Positions 33,350 through 41,635 of a DNA stretch of 64,000 nt are shown here, piece after piece. Below the pieces are notes generated by a model. That model had not been told where the DNA came from. It did not search any database and saw only the letters and a list, made by a program, of their open reading frames with translations. The DNA is from Streptomyces chrestomyceticus JCM 4735 (GTDB lineage: Bacteria > Actinomycetota > Actinomycetes > Streptomycetales > Streptomycetaceae), in the NCBI RefSeq assembly GCF_003865135.1, contig NZ_BHZC01000001.1, positions 8,680,001-8,744,000 of the forward strand, given 5' to 3'. A program made the position numbers and the translations under genes. The number at the start of each line of letters is the position of its first letter. Positions within the stretch are counted from its first letter, which is position 1.

Positions 33350-34963
33350 CTACTTGTCCTGGTCGTGCTGCTTGTCGCGGTGGTGCGCCCAGGGGTGCCG
33401 CAGCCGGATCCAGATGTCCCGGGCCTGGCGTCCCGCCTCGGTCCGGCTGTGCGCCACCAGCTCGCGGGCCTGTTCCGGGGTCTCGACCATCGGGCCGGAG
33501 CCCCGCAGCGGCTTGCCCGCCGTCTCGTGCAGGAAGAAGGCGGCGATGAAGCCGATGACACCCGCGATCATCAGGTAGTACGCGGGAATCATGTGACTGC
33601 CCGTGGACTCCACCAGCGCGGAGGCGACCAGCGGGGTGGTACCGCCGAAGAGCGAGACGGAGATGTTGAACGCGATGGACAGCGCCCCGTAACGCAGATG
33701 GGTGGGGAAGAGCGCCGGCAGCGTCGAGGCGGAGGTGCCCGCGAAGCACACCAGCAGCAGACCCAGGATGAGGCACCCGAAGGCCGGCATCAGGATGCCG
33801 CCTTCGCGGATCAGCAGGAACGCCGGATAGGCCAGCGCGACGAGCGCGATGCTGGACGCCATGAACACCGGCCGGCGGCCCCACCGGTCCGAGGTACGGC
33901 CCACGGTCGTGATCGTCAGGGCGACGACGACCATGGTGCCCAGGACCATGAGCTGGGCGGTCGTGGCGTCCTCGCCGAGCGTCTCGGTCATGAAGGTCGG
34001 GAGGTAGGACGTCACCATGTAGTTGGTGACGTTGTACAGCAGTACCAGTCCCATGCAGATCAGCACGGCTTCCCAGTGCCCGGCGAAGATCTCCTTCAGC
34101 CGGCCCTTGCCGGACTGCCGGGCCTCCTCGACGGGCGTGTCGCCGGAGCTCGCGTTCTCGGCCTGCTGCCGCGCGGCTTCCGCCTCCTGCTTGAAGGCCG
34201 GGGTCTCCTCCAGCTTCATGCGCATGTAGAGGCCGATCAGACCGAGCGGCCCGGCCACCATGAAGGGAATGCGCCAGCCCCAGCTCTCCAATCCGTCCGT
34301 GCCCAGTACGGCGGTGAGCACGGTGACCAGGCCCGAGCCGAGGGCGTAGCCGACGAAGGTGCCGAAGTCGAGCCAGCTACCGAGGAAGCCGCGGCGCTTG
34401 TCCGGGGCGTATTCGGCGATGTAGGTCGTGGCACCGGCGTACTCACCACCGGTCGAGAAGCCCTGCACCAGTCGGCACAGGAGCAGCAGCAGCGGCGCCG
34501 CGAAGCCGATGGAGTCGTAGCCGGGCAGGAAGCCGACCGCGAAGGTGCTGATCGCCATCATGATCATGGTGGCGGCCAGCACCCGCTGCCGTCCGATGCG
34601 GTCGCCCAGCGGTCCGAAGACCAGACCGCCGAGCGGCCGCACGAGGAAGGCGGCGGCGAAGGTGGCGAAAGTGGAGACGAGCTGGGCGCCGGGGGAGCTG
34701 GACGGGAAGAAGACCTTGCCCATCGTGGCCGCCAGATAGGCGTAGACCCCGAAGTCGAACCACTCCATCATGTTGCCGAGGGCGGCCGCCGTGACCGCGC
34801 GGCGTACCTGCGGTCCGGGGGTGACGGTGACTTCCTCGACACTGAGCTGGTGTTTGCGTCGGCGCAGCAGGGTGCGCAGCAGCCGGTCGGTGTCGGAGTT
34901 TCTTCCTCCGTCCGACCGCTTGTTCCGCCGGACGCGCGGCGGCTGAGGCTGACCGGTAGTCAT
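33350..34963 (-). CDS. MHS-family MFS transporter (ProP-like osmolyte/proton symporter)
   Basis: A 537-residue twelve-helix transporter of the metabolite:H+ symporter family. It shows NMMEWFDFGVYAYLAATMGK at helix 1, the MFS loop GDRIGRQRVLA, RLVQGFSTGGEYAGATTYIA at helix 4/5, and VGRTSDRWGRRPVF between helices 8 and 9. These match ProP, the proline/glycine-betaine/ectoine symporter, and related carboxylate carriers such as KgtP. The C-terminus is extended and hydrophilic with Arg/His/Asp-rich sequence, reminiscent of the osmosensing tail of ProP but without an obvious coiled coil. ATG 34963 is preceded by AGGACGAG. The substrate among osmolytes or dicarboxylates cannot be decided. Confidence 0.85.
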   Translation of the reverse strand: MTTGQPQPPRVRRNKRSDGGRNSDTDRLLRTLLRRRKHQLSVEEVTVTPGPQVRRAVTAAALGNMMEWFDFGVYAYLAATMGKVFFPSSSPGAQLVSTFATFAAAFLVRPLGGLVFGPLGDRIGRQRVLAATMIMMAISTFAVGFLPGYDSIGFAAPLLLLLCRLVQGFSTGGEYAGATTYIAEYAPDKRRGFLGSWLDFGTFVGYALGSGLVTVLTAVLGTDGLESWGWRIPFMVAGPLGLIGLYMRMKLEETPAFKQEAEAARQQAENASSGDTPVEEARQSGKGRLKEIFAGHWEAVLICMGLVLLYNVTNYMVTSYLPTFMTETLGEDATTAQLMVLGTMVVVALTITTVGRTSDRWGRRPVFMASSIALVALAYPAFLLIREGGILMPAFGCLILGLLLVCFAGTSASTLPALFPTHLRYGALSIAFNISVSLFGGTTPLVASALVESTGSHMIPAYYLMIAGVIGFIAAFFLHETAGKPLRGSGPMVETPEQARELVAHSRTEAGRQARDIWIRLRHPWAHHRDKQHDQDK

Positions 34964-35165
34964 CTCGTCCTGTCGCTAGGGGCTGAGCGGCACATCGGTA
35001 ACTCCGAGTATCAACGTAAAGGTCGAAATCGGCATAACCAGCATAGGAGCGGCACGAATGGGGCTAACGGAACGCCGGGCGGACTGTCGGCTCACTGGCC
35101 GTATCCACCCGGCGCAACGTTCCCGAACGGGCTAAACGCTCGGCACGGCCCCACTATCCCGTGCG

Positions 35166-35219
35166 CCCTACACATAACGCACGCCTTACCCGTAACGCGC
35201 GCCTCACACGTCCCGCGCG
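35166..35219. repeat. Three-copy 18-bp tandem repeat over the mug stop codon
   Basis: The units at 35166, 35184 and 35202 are CCCTACACATAACGCACG, CCTTACCCGTAACGCGCG and CCTCACACGTCCCGCGCG. The mug stop codon (35204-35206) is in the last copy. Because 18 is a multiple of three, each copy carries an in-frame stop on the mug strand. Confidence 0.7.
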
Positions 35220-35779
35220 TCACCTTCCTCGGCTTCGTCGGCGAAAGCCGCCACACGCAGCCGGGCATACTCCTCCGCCAGCGCGGCCGGCGGATAGTGC
35301 GCGTTGAGCCCACTGGGGTTGGGCAGCACCCAGACGCGGGTGTCGCCGATCGTCCGCTCCTGCGGCCCGACCTTGGCGTGCTTGTCGTCGAAAGCCACCC
35401 GATAGGCCGTCACCCCGGCCACCGCGAGCCACTCCGGCCGCAGCCGCCGCACCTTCTCGGCCAGCTCCTGCCCGCCCTCGCGGAACTCCTCCGTGGTCAG
35501 CTCGTCGGCCCGGGCGCTGGCCCGCTTCACGACATTGGTGATGCCCAGGCCGTAGTCGAGCAGCTCCTGCTCCTCGGCGGGCTTGAGGACCCGCGGGGTG
35601 AAGCCGGACGCGTGCAGGGTGGGCCAGAAGCGGTTGCCGGGCCGGGCGAAGTGATGACCGGTCGCGGCCGACAGCAACCCGGGATTGATACCGCAGAAAA
35701 GCACCCGCAGGCCGGGCGCCGCCACGTCGGGGACGAGGCGGCCGCGCGCGGCCTGCAGTTCCTCGGGAGTGAATCCCAT
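35204..35779 (-). CDS. mug: G/U mismatch-specific uracil-DNA glycosylase (Mug)
   Basis: A 191-residue family 2 uracil-DNA glycosylase. The motif GINPGLLSAATGHHFARPGN carries the catalytic Asn of the GINPG box, and PNPSGLNAHY is the second family motif; FWPTLHASGFTP and ITNVVKRASA also match. It removes uracil or 3,N4-ethenocytosine opposite guanine. It starts 12 bases after the purB stop, so it is probably the second gene of a purB-mug transcript. The C-terminus is Asp/Glu-rich, and the stop falls in a tandem repeat. Confidence 0.9.
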   Translation of the reverse strand: MGFTPEELQAARGRLVPDVAAPGLRVLFCGINPGLLSAATGHHFARPGNRFWPTLHASGFTPRVLKPAEEQELLDYGLGITNVVKRASARADELTTEEFREGGQELAEKVRRLRPEWLAVAGVTAYRVAFDDKHAKVGPQERTIGDTRVWVLPNPSGLNAHYPPAALAEEYARLRVAAFADEAEEGDARDV

Positions 35780-35791
35780 CTCAGCAGAGCC

Positions 35792-37225
35792 TCACAGGAT
35801 CGAGCCCGGCGCGTACGCCGCGGCCTCGGGGTACTGCTTGGTGATCTCCTCGATCCGCGACACGACGGCGGCCACCTGGTCGGCGGCGGCGCCGGTGAAG
35901 GACAGCTTGTCCGCCATCAGCGCGTCCAACTGCGCACGGTCCAGCGGAATCCGGTCGTCCGCCGCCAGCTTGTCGAGCAGTTCGTTGCGCTCCGCACCCT
36001 GTTCGCGCATGGCGAGCGCCGCGGCGACCGCGTTCTCCTTGATCGCCTCGTGCGCCACCTCACGGCCCACCCCGGCCCGTACGGCACCCATGAGCACCTT
36101 GGTCGTGGCGAGGAAGGGCAGATAGCGGTCCAGCTCGCGCGCGACGACGGCGGGGAAGGCGCCGAACTCGTCCAGCACGGTCAGGAACGTCTCCAGCAGA
36201 CCGTCCAGGGCGAAGAAGGAGTCCGGCAGCGCGACCCGGCGCACCACCGAGCAGGACACGTCGCCCTCGTTCCACTGGTCGCCGGACAGCTCGGCGGCCA
36301 TCGAGGCGTAACCGCGCAGGATGACCATCAGGCCGTTGACGCGCTCGCAGGAGCGGGTGTTCATCTTGTGCGGCATCGCGGACGAGCCCACCTGACCGGG
36401 CTTGAAGCCCTCGGTCACCAGCTCGTGGCCGGCCATCAGCCGGATCGTCTTGGCGATCGAGGACGGCGCCGCGGCGAGCTGCACCAGCGCGGTGACCACG
36501 TCGTAGTCCAGCGAGCGCGGGTAGACCTGCCCGACGGAGGTGAACGCCTGGCCGAAGCCGAGGTGCCCGGCGATCCGCTGCTCCAGCTCGGCCAGCTTCG
36601 CGGCGTCGCCGCCCAGCAGGTCCAGCATGTCCTGCGCGGTGCCGACCGGGCCCTTGATGCCGCGCAGCGGGTAGCGGGTCAGCAGGTCGGTCAGCCGCCC
36701 GTAGGCCACCAGCAGCTCGTCGGCGGCGGTCGCGAAGCGCTTGCCCAGCGTGGTGGCCTGCGCCGCGACGTTGTGCGAACGCCCCGCCATGACCAGCTCG
36801 GCATGCTCACCGGCGAGTCGCCCCAGCCGTGCCAGGACGGCGACCGTACGGTCGCGCATCAGCTCCAGCGACAGCCGGATCTGCAACTGCTCGACGTTCT
36901 CGGTCAGGTCGCGGGAGGTCATGCCCTTGTGGACCTGCTCGTGCCCGGCGAGGGCGTTGAACTCCTCGATACGGGCCTTCACGTCGTGCCGGGTGACCTT
37001 CTCCCGCTCGGCGATCGAGGCCAGGTCGACGTCGTCCAGCACCCGCTCGTAGTCGGCGAGCGCCTGCTCCGGCACCTCCACCCCGAGGTCCTTCTGCGCG
37101 CGGAGCACCGCCAGCCACAGCTTGCGCTCCAGCTTGACCTTGTACTCGGGGGACCACAGGACGGCGAGCTCCGCGGAGGCGTAGCGGCCGGCCAGGACAT
37201 TCGGAATGCGGGGCTTGGCAGTCAC
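35792..37225 (-). CDS. purB: Adenylosuccinate lyase
   Basis: A 477-residue enzyme of the fumarase/aspartase superfamily. Its signature SSAMPHKMNTRSCERVNGLM contains the SSxMPxKxN motif, with the mobile-loop catalytic Ser. AGRSHNVAAQATTLGKRFA and MTSRDLTENVEQLQIRLSLE are the other two conserved regions. It splits adenylosuccinate and SAICAR in purine biosynthesis. GTG 37225 (TAKPRIPNVLAGRYAS follows) is the start; upstream sequence in the frame is not conserved. The N-terminal length fits the actinobacterial type. It is followed by mug 12 bases downstream. Confidence 0.97.
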   Translation of the reverse strand: MTAKPRIPNVLAGRYASAELAVLWSPEYKVKLERKLWLAVLRAQKDLGVEVPEQALADYERVLDDVDLASIAEREKVTRHDVKARIEEFNALAGHEQVHKGMTSRDLTENVEQLQIRLSLELMRDRTVAVLARLGRLAGEHAELVMAGRSHNVAAQATTLGKRFATAADELLVAYGRLTDLLTRYPLRGIKGPVGTAQDMLDLLGGDAAKLAELEQRIAGHLGFGQAFTSVGQVYPRSLDYDVVTALVQLAAAPSSIAKTIRLMAGHELVTEGFKPGQVGSSAMPHKMNTRSCERVNGLMVILRGYASMAAELSGDQWNEGDVSCSVVRRVALPDSFFALDGLLETFLTVLDEFGAFPAVVARELDRYLPFLATTKVLMGAVRAGVGREVAHEAIKENAVAAALAMREQGAERNELLDKLAADDRIPLDRAQLDALMADKLSFTGAAADQVAAVVSRIEEITKQYPEAAAYAPGSIL

Positions 37226-37533
37226 GTAACGAGAGCTTACCTGCCGTCCCTGGTACCCATGACGCCCAGGCGGGGCACCTACGGGCCAGGTCAGCGCACG
37301 GCCACCGACCCCTCGGCTCACGCATACGAGACGCATGTGAGTCGGACCGGCTGCTCGCCGCACGGAAGCGGAGCCGCGTCACCGTCCGTGCCGATGCGGG
37401 TCTGCAGCGTAGCTCCGGCGGGCGCCGCGTGCGAGGCGTCCGCCGCGCGAGCGGATGGAGCTGGGGTTCCTCCCCGAGGAGCGGTCCTCGACGGTCTGAG
37501 CCAGGCGCGACGATCGGAGTTCCGGTCGCTCTC
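37226..37533. other. Region upstream of purB, no gene recognised
   Basis: This 308-base stretch between purB and the broken HEPN-like gene should contain the purB promoter. No clear palindrome, repeat or small gene was seen. Confidence 0.4.
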
Positions 37534-38479
37534 TCAGCGTCTGGCGGGAGCGGCGGGGCCCCACCCAACACCTGCCCGTCTGCTTGCAGCGCCGGGGCTT
37601 CGGCCAAGTCGCTGCCCGGGGGCCTCGTGCGGGTCCGTTCTTTCCGCGATGACGCAGCTCCCGAACAGCGACCGGGACAAGCTCGGCGCATCGGCCAGCA
37701 GCACCCAGACCTCCAGCAGCGCATCGTCGGTGCCGCACTGCGGACAGGTGATCTGGGGGCGCTGATCGGCATCGCCCCAGTTGGCCTTCCTCCAGGAGAC
37801 GAGGGCGGTCGTCGGGCGGGACCACCGGGCGTGGCAGAAACGGCAGACCCGCCCTTGCCGCCGCCGGTGACCAGGGCCCACTCGCTACAGATGGGGCAGG
37901 CGAGGGTGCGGTCCGTGACAAGGGCCAGTTCGCCCTGCAGACGGGCGAGGCGGGTCGCGGGGCAGACGGGCACCTGCAGGGCCGTGTACGAGGTCAGCCG
38001 CAGCCGGCAGTTTGCGAGGTCCACCTCGCGCTCGGGAATGGCGGGCAAAAGCTCGGCCAGGATGAAGTCGATGAGGAAATCGAGAACCTGGCCCACGCGG
38101 GTTTCGATCTCCCGGGTCGAGATCGAGTGCAGGCCGTGGTGCAGAAGTGCGTTGTCCAGGCGGCGAGGATGCTCAGACTCTTGGCCGCCCGGGCGCCGAC
38201 GGTGACGTCGGCGATCTTCTTCAGGCGCTCAAGAGTATGGGTGAGGGTGCAGCTCTCGAAGCCGCCGGACCCATAGCGGCGGTGGCTGGCGGTGCCGAGG
38301 TCTCGGAAGACCTGGGTCCAGTGCACCCGGGCGAGGAGAGCCTTGAGCAGGACCTCGGTGTCGGCGTGCAGGTTCAGCACCACGTACTCCAGCTTTCGCG
38401 GGCTCGGCGGGGCGCGGCGGAGGTTCTTCGAGACCGACCGCAGGTAGTCGATGGCGTTGGGCACCGACGGAAAGCGCAC
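37534..38479 (-). pseudogene. HEPN-like/zinc-ribbon protein gene broken by frameshifts
   Basis: Three leftward frames combine into one protein. Frame one from about GTG 38479 reads VPNAIDYLRSVSKNL, LEYVVLNLHADTEVLLKALL and ARVHWTQVFRDLGTASHR. After a one-base gap near 38158-38166, frame two reads LDNALLHHGLHSISTREIET, RVGQVLDFLIDFILAELLPA and CPICSEW. After another missing G near 37848-37850, frame three reads VCRFCHARW and ITCPQCGTDDALLE. The first two parts look like an all-helical HEPN-type domain (R/LDN-x4-HHG). The rest is a double zinc ribbon with CPIC, CRFC and CPQC pairs. I recall an unnamed Streptomyces family with this same order of domains. Either this copy is inactivated or the sequence has two base errors. 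Confidence 0.6.
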
Positions 38480-38675
38480 CTCGTGGCCGGCCGGCGGCGG
38501 GGGCTTCGGCGGGCGGCCGGGTCGGCCGCCCGCGAGGTCAAAAGGCCGTTTGACCTGGGGAAATGCGATCTGTCCACGACCCTGCCGCCCCGTTACGCCA
38601 TTCATGACCGCCGCTATCCCGCGATGCGGGCGGCGGCGTGATGAGGCCCCCGTCACGGCGGGAGCCGCGTCGTGT

Positions 38676-39167
38676 CTACAGGTCCAGCAGGGCCCACAGA
38701 CGGCGTCCGTCGGGCGCGCTGTCGGTGCCGCAACTGGTGGCGCCGAGTGCGGCGAGGCGGGGCAGGACGGTGTCGTCGGGTGCGGGGCCGGGCTGGTGGC
38801 TGAGCACCAGGACGAGGGCCTGCTGATCCTGGTCGGCGAGATGGAGGCTGACGCGCCGGCCGCCGTCACCGACCGCGGCCTCCACCATGAGGACGACCAT
38901 GGCGCCCACGGCCTCGCCGTCGGGCCGGTACCCCCACTTCTGCAACTGCTTCACGACGCGTTTGCGGGCCCCGGCGGGTGCCCACGGCTGGGATTCCAGC
39001 GGCCAGTTCGCGCCGCGCCGGTTGGCCATGCTGACCCGGTGCCGGTTCGCGGGCGCCGGGACGTGCTTGGGTTGGTTGGGCCGCGGGGGTTCGACCGGGC
39101 GCTTCGGTGGCGGAGGCGTTTTCGGCGGGTAGTCGGGCCGCTTCCCGGTGTTCAGTGGCGATGTCAC
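38676..39167 (-). CDS. Pro-rich protein with degenerate ATPase-like (GHKL-related) C-terminus
   Basis: A 163-residue protein. GTG 39167 has GGGAGG five bases upstream. A Pro/Lys/Arg-rich N-terminus (PPKTPPPPKRPVEPPRPNQ) leads to ARKRVVKQLQKWGYRPDGEA, VGAMVVLMVEAAVGDGGRRV, SLHLADQDQQALVLVLSHQP and LGATSCGTDS. This sequence of motifs resembles the small ATP-binding proteins of the anti-sigma-factor/GHKL type that are numerous in Streptomyces, but the N-box asparagine and glycine loops are not evident. It may be a regulatory relative without ATP binding. A perfect hairpin lies just upstream. A longer reading from TTG 39236 has no binding site. Confidence 0.55.
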   Translation of the reverse strand: MTSPLNTGKRPDYPPKTPPPPKRPVEPPRPNQPKHVPAPANRHRVSMANRRGANWPLESQPWAPAGARKRVVKQLQKWGYRPDGEAVGAMVVLMVEAAVGDGGRRVSLHLADQDQQALVLVLSHQPGPAPDDTVLPRLAALGATSCGTDSAPDGRRLWALLDL

Positions 39168-39192
39168 GGCGGCCTCCCAGGTGGAGAAGTGC

Positions 39193-39216
39193 GCCAGGGG
39201 AACGGTACCCCCTGGC
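39193..39216. promoter_or_regulatory. Perfect 8-bp dyad upstream of ATPase-like gene
   Basis: GCCAGGGG (39193-39200) and CCCCTGGC (39209-39216) pair around AACGGTAC, ending 26 bases before the start of the leftward gene. It is a possible operator or leader hairpin. Confidence 0.55.
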
Positions 39217-39576
39217 AGGTGCCACTCCTCCCTCAAGAGTGTGTGTCCGGTTCGTACGGTTGCACGGTGCTGCAGTACGAGGCGTCGCTGACGCTTGGGA
39301 GTGCGGCGCCAGAGAAAAACTTAGCCTCGGGGCAACACGCAGAGGCCACGGCGCAGGGGCCCGAGAAGGCGTCCGATGCGATCAAGTGCCGCGTGGCGGG
39401 TGAGCAGCGGTATGCGCTGTAGTCGGCCGCTCTGCCGCTCTCAAGTGATAGTGCTCTCATATGATTGGTATTCCTCAAACCGCTCGTGCGAGGGATTTTC
39501 GCATTACCTCCTGGAGAGTAGTTTCTTAATTGAACCTGCTCGTCCAATGCATCATCGATAGGCCACAGGAGGAAAT

Positions 39577-39990
39577 GTGCGAAAGGTTCTGATGTTCGCG
39601 TTCGCGGGCGCTCTTCTCGCGGGCACTGCTGTCACCGCGGTGGCAGAGGACGGCGACGGCGGACCCGGGGGCGGAGCCGACCCCGTCGTCCGTGCGCTCA
39701 CCTGCACTGACCGGAAGGTAGAAATCGGCTACGACGGCCAGCGCAGGGGATACCAGGACTGGTATGGCCTGTACAACGGCCAGGCGGACAAGAACGACTG
39801 GAAGAAGAACATCGTCAGCACGGTCGAGGGGGTCGGCTGGAAGTACGCGCGTAACGGAAGCTCGCTTCTGACGAACACGCAGCAGGGGGAGCGGCTGCAC
39901 GCGGTGTACTGGAAGTGGTCGTCGGCCACGAACGGGTGGGCAGTTCAGAGTGACGGGACCGAGGAGGACAAGGACTGCACCAAGAGCTAG
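39577..39990 (+). CDS. Small secreted protein in AT-rich DNA
   Basis: A 137-residue protein. GTG 39577 follows AGGAGG at four bases. It has a Sec signal peptide (RKVLMFAFAGALLAGTAVTA). The mature part begins with Gly/Asp-rich sequence, then CTDRKVEIGYDGQRRGYQDW, YGLYNGQADKNDWKKNIVST and VYWKWSSATNGWAVQSDG, ending near KDCTKS. Two cysteines could pair. I do not recognise the family. The upstream 150 bases and the coding region are less GC-rich and use more A/T third positions than neighbours, which suggests horizontal origin. Function is unknown; small secreted bacteriocin-like or immunity-related roles are guesses only. Confidence 0.65.
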   Translation: MRKVLMFAFAGALLAGTAVTAVAEDGDGGPGGGADPVVRALTCTDRKVEIGYDGQRRGYQDWYGLYNGQADKNDWKKNIVSTVEGVGWKYARNGSSLLTNTQQGERLHAVYWKWSSATNGWAVQSDGTEEDKDCTKS

Positions 39991-40010
39991 TGGTGTCTGA
40001 TATGCCTTCG

Positions 40011-40036
40011 CATTAACCCGTTGATGGTGGTTAATG
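40011..40036 (+). terminator. Hairpin after small secreted gene
   Basis: CATTAACC (40011-40018) pairs with GGTTAATG (40029-40036). It begins 20 bases after the stop of the secreted protein gene and is followed by moderately T-rich sequence (TTCTGATTTCTC). Confidence 0.55.
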
Positions 40037-40154
40037 TGTCAGGGGTTCTGATTTCTCTAAATTGGTTTTCTTGGCGCGACCGAATGAGCCATTCTTGATT
40101 ATGGGGACGATCTTGCCAAGATGGCTTTCATGTGTGGCGTGGAGGTAACCATGT

Positions 40155-40190
40155 CTGCGCCCTGTCGGCCGAGTGGTTGACAGGGCGCAG
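40155..40190. terminator. 12-bp perfect hairpin in gene-poor stretch
   Basis: CTGCGCCCTGTC (40155-40166) and GACAGGGCGCAG (40179-40190) pair exactly with a 12-base loop. No T-run is present. It may be a terminator for the decayed leftward integrase or a mobile-element relic. Confidence 0.55.
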
Positions 40191-40773
40191 CGCTCGTCCG
40201 GCGACGCCCTGAAAGCGTGCGGGGGGGGCGTCTCGGTGACCAGTGCTCGGCCTGTGTCGTGCGTCGGCGCCTTCGTCCTGGGCCCTGCCCGTGGTCGGTC
40301 TCGGCTTCGGCGACGGCCCAGCACGTGCCATGCAGCGTCCCGAAATGCCAGGGTGACGGCTGTACGGAGGGGCTGCCAGGTTGCTGGCCGGCTGAGGTTC
40401 CGCTGGCCGTGATGTGAGGCGACGGCTCCGTGTCCGTGCAAGTACCTCCATGGGATAACGCGCGCCGATCAGTTCAGCGCAGACGGCCCGTAAGGCGCAG
40501 CAGTTGGATGCCGGTGAGCACCAACGCACCCGCTCCTGGACGAGTGGCAGGTGCAGCGCGTTTGGCCGAGGTGCATCCGCGGCCCGCGCACTGCTCGGGC
40601 GAGTGCGCCACGATCCAGGCGTGGCGAGCCAACAGCGGCGGAAGGCCATCGGCGAACACGTCACGCGCGGACTCGCCCCGCGCGGCTGGGACGTCAGTCC
40701 CTGGGGGTAGAGCAGTCTTACCGCGAACGTCCGCCGGGGCTCCGAGGGGGCTGACGCGGTTCTCATGCTCGGG

Positions 40774-41300
40774 GCGGGCGTACCGCTCCACGGAGCGGAC
40801 GGAGGCGTGGCGGGAGCGGGCCAGCGGTATCGGGTTGGAAGTGCCGTCCTCCGCGTCGTGGGTCAGGGCGCTGTGGCGGAGCCGATGGAGTGTTCAGCCG
40901 TCCAGGCTCTCGAAGTCGTCGGGTGAGGCGAGGGGGGTGGCCAGCACTGCGTCTTCTCCCGTAGCGCGATGTCGAGGCGCCACAAGGCGGCGATCTGGTT
41001 TTCCGCGAGGGCCTTGGTGCGGTCCGGCGGCGCCGGCCGCCGCTCGATGCCGACCGTCGGATCCCCGGTGATCCAGCCCTGGCACTGCTCCCGGCCGATC
41101 GCCTGGTCGGCGACGGACAGTTCGCGGTTGACGGTGTCGGTGTCCATCTCGTCCGCTCGCGCCGCCGCCAGTTCGGCCCGTACCTTTCCGGCTGCGCCCA
41201 GTTGTCGATCGCGGTGACGGGGAAGGTGGGCGGCTTCGCGCCGCGGCGTGCGGGGCCGGTCGGCGCCGGTTCGCCGGTGAGCATCCACCCCCTGGTCGTC
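40774..41300 (-). pseudogene. Tyrosine integrase relic with internal deletion
   Basis: The leftward reading shows an N-terminal core-binding piece (DTDTVNRELSVADQAIG, then GWITGDPTVGIERRPAPPD, RTKALAENQIAALWRLDIAL), as in Streptomyces phage/ICE integrases. A break follows. Further on comes the C-terminal catalytic piece LHRLRHSALTHDAEDGTSNP, LARSRHASVRSVERYARP, with the catalytic Arg-His box and the terminal Tyr. The middle of the catalytic domain is missing and the two pieces are in different frames. It is dead. Confidence 0.75.
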
Positions 41301-41635
41301 AGCGAGTTCGGCAGGGCTGCGCGAAGGATTTCGCGATGTCGGCGCCGGTGAGGTACGGCTCGACAGTCGCGATGTACGACGACGGCGGGGCGGATAATGG
41401 CACCGTCCGGGCGCGCGGGAGCCGAAGCGCGCCCCGTTACCGGACTCGGTCACTGGTTCGATCATTACGTCCGTCTCACCCCTCCATTGCCGCCGCAGGT
41501 CGCGGTGATCACCGTAGAGGCCCTTGCGGACGCGTCTTCGCGATCGAGCATCCGCCCGAATGCGCTTCTGCTGTGTGGGCTTGAGGGGAGGGGGCTGTCA
41601 GTGCCTGACGCCGACCAGGCCCGACGCCAGCATGC
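41301..41635. other. No gene recognised between integrase relic and hydrolase
   Basis: This 335-base gap shows no consistent coding frame and no repeat. It probably belongs to the decay zone. Confidence 0.35.

Larger units (their letters stand above)
39991..40773. other. Gene-poor stretch after small secreted gene
   Basis: About 780 bases without an intact gene. The first 150 bases are AT-rich. Two hairpins are listed separately. Leftward fragments such as CAELIGARYPMEVLARTRS hint at an old reading frame, but no family could be assigned. Confidence 0.35.

Noticed and set aside
33053..37765. Very long open frame on the + strand (about 1570 codons)
   Set aside because: It lies antisense to the transporter, mug and purB genes, is Gly/Arg/His/Gln-rich and matches no protein; such frames are common opposite GC-rich coding strands.
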